A model generated the notes under the pieces. The model saw only the letters and a list, made by a program, of their open reading frames with translations. It did not search any database and had not been told where the DNA came from. The translations under genes and the position numbers were made by a program. Of a stretch of 64,000 nucleotides of DNA, positions 59,535-64,000 are shown in pieces. Numbering within the stretch: the first letter of the stretch is position 1; every line of letters begins with the position of its first letter. Origin of the DNA: Polytrichum commune (Eukaryota > Streptophyta > Polytrichopsida > Polytrichales > Polytrichaceae); contig OX485804.1 in assembly GCA_950295325.1 (NCBI GenBank), positions 37,872,429 through 37,936,428 on the forward strand, written 5' to 3'.

Positions 59535-59932
59535 CTTGGAATTGTGGCACAAGTATAATTAAAGTCACAATTGCCCACTAATCACTACTTTTGACTACCC
59601 TATGGTGTTGTCGGAGATTAGGGCCAACTACATGTCATCTTATGTCGTCACACCTTGACATCTTACTATGATGTCTTGGGTTCTATCTTTAGGCTTATCA
59701 TTTGGAAATCAAGCCTAAACTACTCTTGTGAATAACAAACTACTACAATACCGATGGGCCATGTGCTTGGAATTGTGACACGTGTATGAAGACCGATTCA
59801 CCCGAAGCCGCTAGGCCAATAACGACCTTCACATTTTACTATGACCACGTTAGACCTAGTATGCTCTAAATTACTCTCGTGGAGAACATACTACACTATG
59901 TACGCACACGCTTCAAACCACCCACAAGAAAC

Positions 59933-60095
59933 TACGCTAAATATGATAGTTAGTGTCACCTACTATTCGAAGTCATACAATGCTATATCTTTTGATGATA
60001 GAGGTAATTTGTTTACCAAGTAAAGATGGTAAGGTTATATGATGTCCAAACAACCAATTGAACTTTTGTTATAATTAGTGTGGTATTATCGAGGG
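59933..60095. mobile_element. ACTAAAT-terminal MITE, family C, fragment
   Basis: The left part ACGCTAAATATGATAGTTAGTG followed by CAATGCTATATCTTTTGA matches family C. The right half is diverged and ends near AATTAGTGTGG, just before a run of nine G. Confidence 0.4.
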
Positions 60096-61130
60096 GGGGG
60101 ATTAGGGCAAACTGCACTGATTATTTGAGTTAGTGGGTATGGTTACAATATTTCTCAAAATGTACACTATTTTGCCAAGTCTCAAAATTAGCAAGGGCTG
60201 AAATTTTGACTGAGTGATACTAAATTCATAGTTACATGCTCATTTACCATACATTTCAAGAGAATTGGTGGGTGCTCTAAAGTGTTTGTAAGGTGATTAA
60301 AAACATTATATGCAAACACATCTTTGACAATGAATAGTGCCAGGATGAATAGGGCTAATACTTTTAATGAATAATACTACTACGATTAGTACTTTCAATG
60401 AGAAGTGCCGAGATGACTAGATCTTTCGGTGGCACTAATTTCATATCGTTAAAGAATTTAATATGACCATCACTAATTTCCCACACGCACTCTTAACCCT
60501 CGCTCACTAATTGGGATAATTAGTGTAGTACATGTAGTCTTTCTCATGACACTTTCACTTTTTTACTATGACCCGGACTTGGGGTTTAGGATATTTGACT
60601 TGTGATTTGAAAACTCTAAACTAATCTTGTTGAAAAAAGCTATAATAATAATCACAAGCCCATGTGCTAGTTATTTTGGCAAAAGTACAAAGACCGGTTC
60701 GTCCAAAATGAGGTCACTAGAGTCACCATTTTGGGGGCGTGACAATTTGACCAACCCAAACAATCACTACACCAAAACACAAGTGTTATTAGTGTGGGGA
60801 ACAAGTTCATTCCCTAGAGCCCACATTTATTCTCAACCCATGTCAAATCTCTAGATCAAAATTAGTGTGGGGCATGGGCCACATGGATTGTTAAGTTTCT
60901 ATTAAAAAACTTTGATGTGGGCATGTTTTTTTTTTACTATTTTATGGTATTTTTGATGTGAGGCAACTCTTTTATTCTATGTAAGGCGACAGTCATATGT
61001 ATCAAAGAAAATCGAGGAGAATATCCAAGATCTTGGACCCACATTATTTCCACCATGACTAGACAACTAAAGTGGCCCACGTTGATTTTTTCCACATTAA
61101 TAGGACTATTGAATGTACTTTCATTCACTG
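60096..61130. other. Intergenic, no gene seen
   Basis: AT-rich, with scattered ATTAGTGTGG-like motifs related to the ACTAAAT element ends but no complete element. Confidence 0.4.
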
Positions 61131-61506
61131 TAAGGTATGCGGGTGTTCTTCTTGATCAGACCCCTACATCCTATTGGTATGTGGTTCAATGAGAATCAAA
61201 GAACCAACATCACTACGACAACGCATTTAGAAAGAGATTGGACTATGTTCTTAGTTCACATGAACTGCTACACCCTCATTAGTGAACACAGTTGGGAGGA
61301 CCTATATATTTCAATCTAGTTATCACACAAACATACATTTTTTTATCCCCATAACTAGACCATGGAAGACCCGATATTCAATCCAATTCTCTTAGGATGC
61401 TTCATTGTAGAATTGCTACTAAATGCCAAACACGAGTTTCGTTACGTAAAATCCAAGTTAATTGGTACAAGTGAAGTTCCATAACATGAAAGAAGGAACC
61501 GAATAA
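61131..61506. repeat. Family E copy, left half, ending in a C17 run
   Basis: AAGGTATGCGGGTGTTCTTC, GTATGTGGTTCAATGAGAATC and AAAGAACCAACATC match the left arm. ACAGTTGGGAGGACCTATAT and GGATGCTTCATTGTAGA follow. It runs into GAATAACC and then a long C run where copy 3 of the Harbinger-like MITE begins. Confidence 0.5.
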
Positions 61507-61525
61507 CCCCCCCCCCCCCCCCCAA

Positions 61526-62014
61526 CTACACACACGAGACTGAGAGCCCATGGCCATTACCCTCGAAGCACTCTCATTGGTGGAAAAGGCGGAGCCGGTC
61601 CAAGTTCGCTTCACACTACGCTTGAGGGACCAACGGAGTATGTGAATGCAAGATGGATGTAGAGTCTACATGGAATCCCACGTGGCATCGAATGGATCAT
61701 GTTTCATGGTCACTTGAACTACTTTCAAAAACCATCTCTTGGAGGTAAGCCTAACACAAAACCAGGAGACCATGGCACTTCGAACGCTCACAACCATTGA
61801 TTTAATCTATCTTATCATGCGTGTGGATCCGCATGAATAGAAAATTCATTGAAATAGCATTTTAGTTGAGGGCCCGGTCGCATATGACTTCACACAACAC
61901 TCGAGGGTCCGTGACCACACTACATGATGTTGGAGGGTGTGTTGGGACGGCCTTGGGACACTTTCTTTTGGGCTCTCACAATTTTATGGTCACGGCTCTT
62001 GGCTTCGTGTGTGA
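61526..62014. mobile_element. PIF/Harbinger-like MITE, copy 3 (left tip lost)
   Basis: Similar along its length to 604-1073 in the same orientation. The right end is GTGAGGTGGCCC followed by TAA. The outermost bases of the left inverted repeat are missing and replaced by a run of about 17 C, itself at the end of another repeat (61131-61506). Confidence 0.65.
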
Positions 62015-62339
62015 GGTGGCCCTAAGAAGTCAGTACAAAAGTGCTTGAAAGACTCCTTGGATCAAAATGTTGGGATTTATTGTGTGTGTGTGTGTGTGTT
62101 TTTTTTGTATGTAACTGTTGGCCACATTATAATTCAGTGCTAGGGTGGCCATGGATGGACAGAGGCTTTCATGGCACATTGTGGATGTTAATAATTGCAG
62201 TGGTAACTGTTTTTGTCTCGTCTGCATGTTGCTTTTCTTTTAATTGCTATGAGTTCAGATATAATTTTTTTGACATCACGACTCTTAAAGCTCCAAAAAG
62301 GCACCCACGGCACTATTGACAGTCTTAGGTTTAAAGCAA

Positions 62340-62690
62340 TGAATGGGAAAAGCCAACCACTAGTTACCGAATGAACCGGTTCAAGTTCAAGAGATAACCG
62401 GTCGAAGTTCAAGAGATAACCGGTGGAGTTTGAGAGATAACCGGTTCAAGTTTGAGAGATGACCGGTTGAAGTTTGAGAGATGACCGGTTAAAGTTCGAG
62501 AGATAACCGGTTGAGGTTTGGGAGATAAGGAATATCACCAATTGTTTGAGAGTAATTTAGAGAATAGACCTCAAATCAATAAATAAAATTTTGAATGATG
62601 TCAACATGTGACCGGTTGGAGTCGGAAGCACACACTAGGGTCTTGACCGATTATGCCCAAAAATCTCCCGGGAGACTTTGTTCAAGTTAT
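62340..62690 (-). repeat. Family G copy with a tandem ACCGGTT minisatellite
   Basis: The inverted family G ends (ATTATGCCCAAAAATCTCCC at 62649-62668) enclose about seven tandem units of roughly 24 bp between 62373 and 62530. Each unit is close to ACCGGTTCAAGTTTGAGAGAT with small changes. Other copies have only two or three spaced ACCGGTT boxes, so this one has expanded. Confidence 0.65.
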
Positions 62691-63439
62691 GTGGTCACTT
62701 CTCTTCATTGGACATCTAGCTTCATTATATGAGTGGTTAGGTACAATGCGATGCTAAAACAATCGTCACTTTAAGTGTCGGCCATATATATGACCATAAG
62801 TATACTTTAAAATGTCCTTCAATCGGTTCTCGTTAGCAATTGACACGGGGTTCCAACGCACCGATCTTACGTGTTTTACTTGCATTTCATTTGCAAAGTT
62901 ATGAGGGTTTGAGCTTTTATTGGTAGATCGTGATCCAGCACCAACTCGGCAACATGGACACTCTCAATATCACTTTCCATATGTACTTATGATGTGAGAT
63001 TCTAGGGTGTTGGTTATGGGAGGGGGTGTTGATTCTAGCATCATCTAAATCAAGTGGCTAAGGACCCAGGAGTCCACCTTTCATAAACGTATGAGTGTAC
63101 GTGAGTGCACAATAGGGACACGAATAAGACATCGAAATTGCATGTGTATTGCTTGATTTTACCAAAGAAGAACTTGTGCACAAGGGGTTTCTAGAGCATG
63201 TTGCGAAGACACGTGATTCTTGGTGTTTATTGAAAGGTTCACCCCCCCCCCTCCAAAGGCCTGGGGCTAATTATGCGAACTTCCAACTGCACATACAAAT
63301 TTGTCTATTGGATTGAATAAAAGACTCTCATGCGTATTCAATAATTGCAAATCACATCAATATTTCATTTTGAAGATTTGGAGTTGAAGTATAAATGCAT
63401 AAGTTATAGTATGTCAAAGCTAAAATTATCCATTAAGTG

Positions 63440-63960
63440 ATCGCACATGCCCTCCCAATTGTGTTGACAATTGAACCTAGGTTGGTTGATTTATTATGAA
63501 CACATAGTCCAATCTCATCGTAATAAGTGTCTTTTGGTGTCCATTTTTGAAGTGTGGACATTGCCATACACCATTGACATATAGGTGTAGCAAACAATGA
63601 AAAAGGCACACATATGCTTTGCTAGAAATTGCGTGGAATAAAACCCGTTTGCCATCATGGATTGTCTATCCATGCATCACATGCATGGTTACATGAATGG
63701 TGTATTGTCTACTTGTAAGTAGGTAGATGATGCTCATCTAGGGTTAAAGCTTTGTCAAATATAGGTGCATAATTGAGAAGAGCAACCAAATAAGGTGCAC
63801 GTGCCTTACGTTGCAAGGCTTGTAGTTAAAGACATTGAAAACCCATTGAAAAGACATATGTTATGATGAGATTGGTCTATGTGCTCATACATAATATGTT
63901 TATCATTCTAGGTTCCATAGTTAACACATTTGACAAAGCCTATGCAATCACTCATAGAGA
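63440..63960. repeat. Family E fragments at the right edge of the window
   Basis: CCTCCCAATTGTGTTGACAA, ACATAGTCCAATCTCATCGT and ATATAGGTGTAGC match the right end of the family. A second piece near 63770-63960 (AAATATAGGTGCATAATTGA, AGATTGGTCTATGTGCTCA) is inverted or a separate copy. Similar short pieces lie at about 23690-23960, 42450-42560 and 43430-43530. Confidence 0.4.
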
Positions 63961-64000
63961 ACAAAGAATCTTACTTTAATGACCTAACGTAACTTTGTTA

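Noticed and set aside
1-64000. CRISPR arrays, operons, ribosome binding sites, prophage
   Set aside because: The spliced plant genes make this eukaryotic nuclear DNA. The regular repeats present are microsatellites, a minisatellite and tandem duplications.

Overview
This is nuclear DNA from a land plant. The genes carry many GT-AG introns, and their products are plant-type proteins: a Golgi UDP-sugar 4-epimerase, a plastid-type fructokinase, a pectin galacturonosyltransferase and a USP-domain receptor-like cytoplasmic kinase. The spaces between genes are AT-rich and full of microsatellites and short inverted-repeat (MITE-like) elements. A 5S-rRNA-derived sequence of the kind carried by Cassandra TRIM retrotransposons points to a vascular plant. 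I cannot assign a genus.

Layout. Positions 1-16,900 are intergenic: interspersed repeats, simple repeats and one weak transposase remnant. A UDP-xylose/UDP-arabinose 4-epimerase gene (+, 16,916-23,239, 10 coding exons, 427 aa) follows. Next is a fructokinase gene (+, 26,091-30,422, 7 coding exons, 429 aa with a plastid-transit-like first exon). A GAUT11-like galacturonosyltransferase gene (-, 39,259-32,719, 6 coding exons, 529 aa) is convergent with it. After about 8 kb of repeats comes the USP-domain protein kinase gene (-, 54,472-47,480, 11 coding exons, 892 aa). Its first intron holds a small two-exon ORF of unknown function on the same strand. Positions 54,473-64,000 are repeat-rich with no gene I can support. 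In all four large genes the exons join in frame with GT-AG boundaries, so the models hold together internally, but they rest on sequence alone.

Three neighbouring genes touch carbohydrate and cell-wall metabolism: fructose to fructose-6-P, UDP-Xyl to UDP-Ara, and UDP-GalA into homogalacturonan. This may be chance. The kinase is a signalling protein with no evident link to them.

The most interesting material is non-genic. One foldback element family sits in an intron of three different genes. Two introns of the epimerase gene are largely occupied by elements with long inverted repeats. A 5S-like sequence lies in a kinase intron. Several MITE families share an ACTAAATAT palindromic terminus, and one pair appears fused at it. 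One PIF/Harbinger-like MITE is nested inside another repeat, which reveals its target-site duplication. Introns of the GAUT and kinase genes contain tandem duplications of roughly 200-270 bp.
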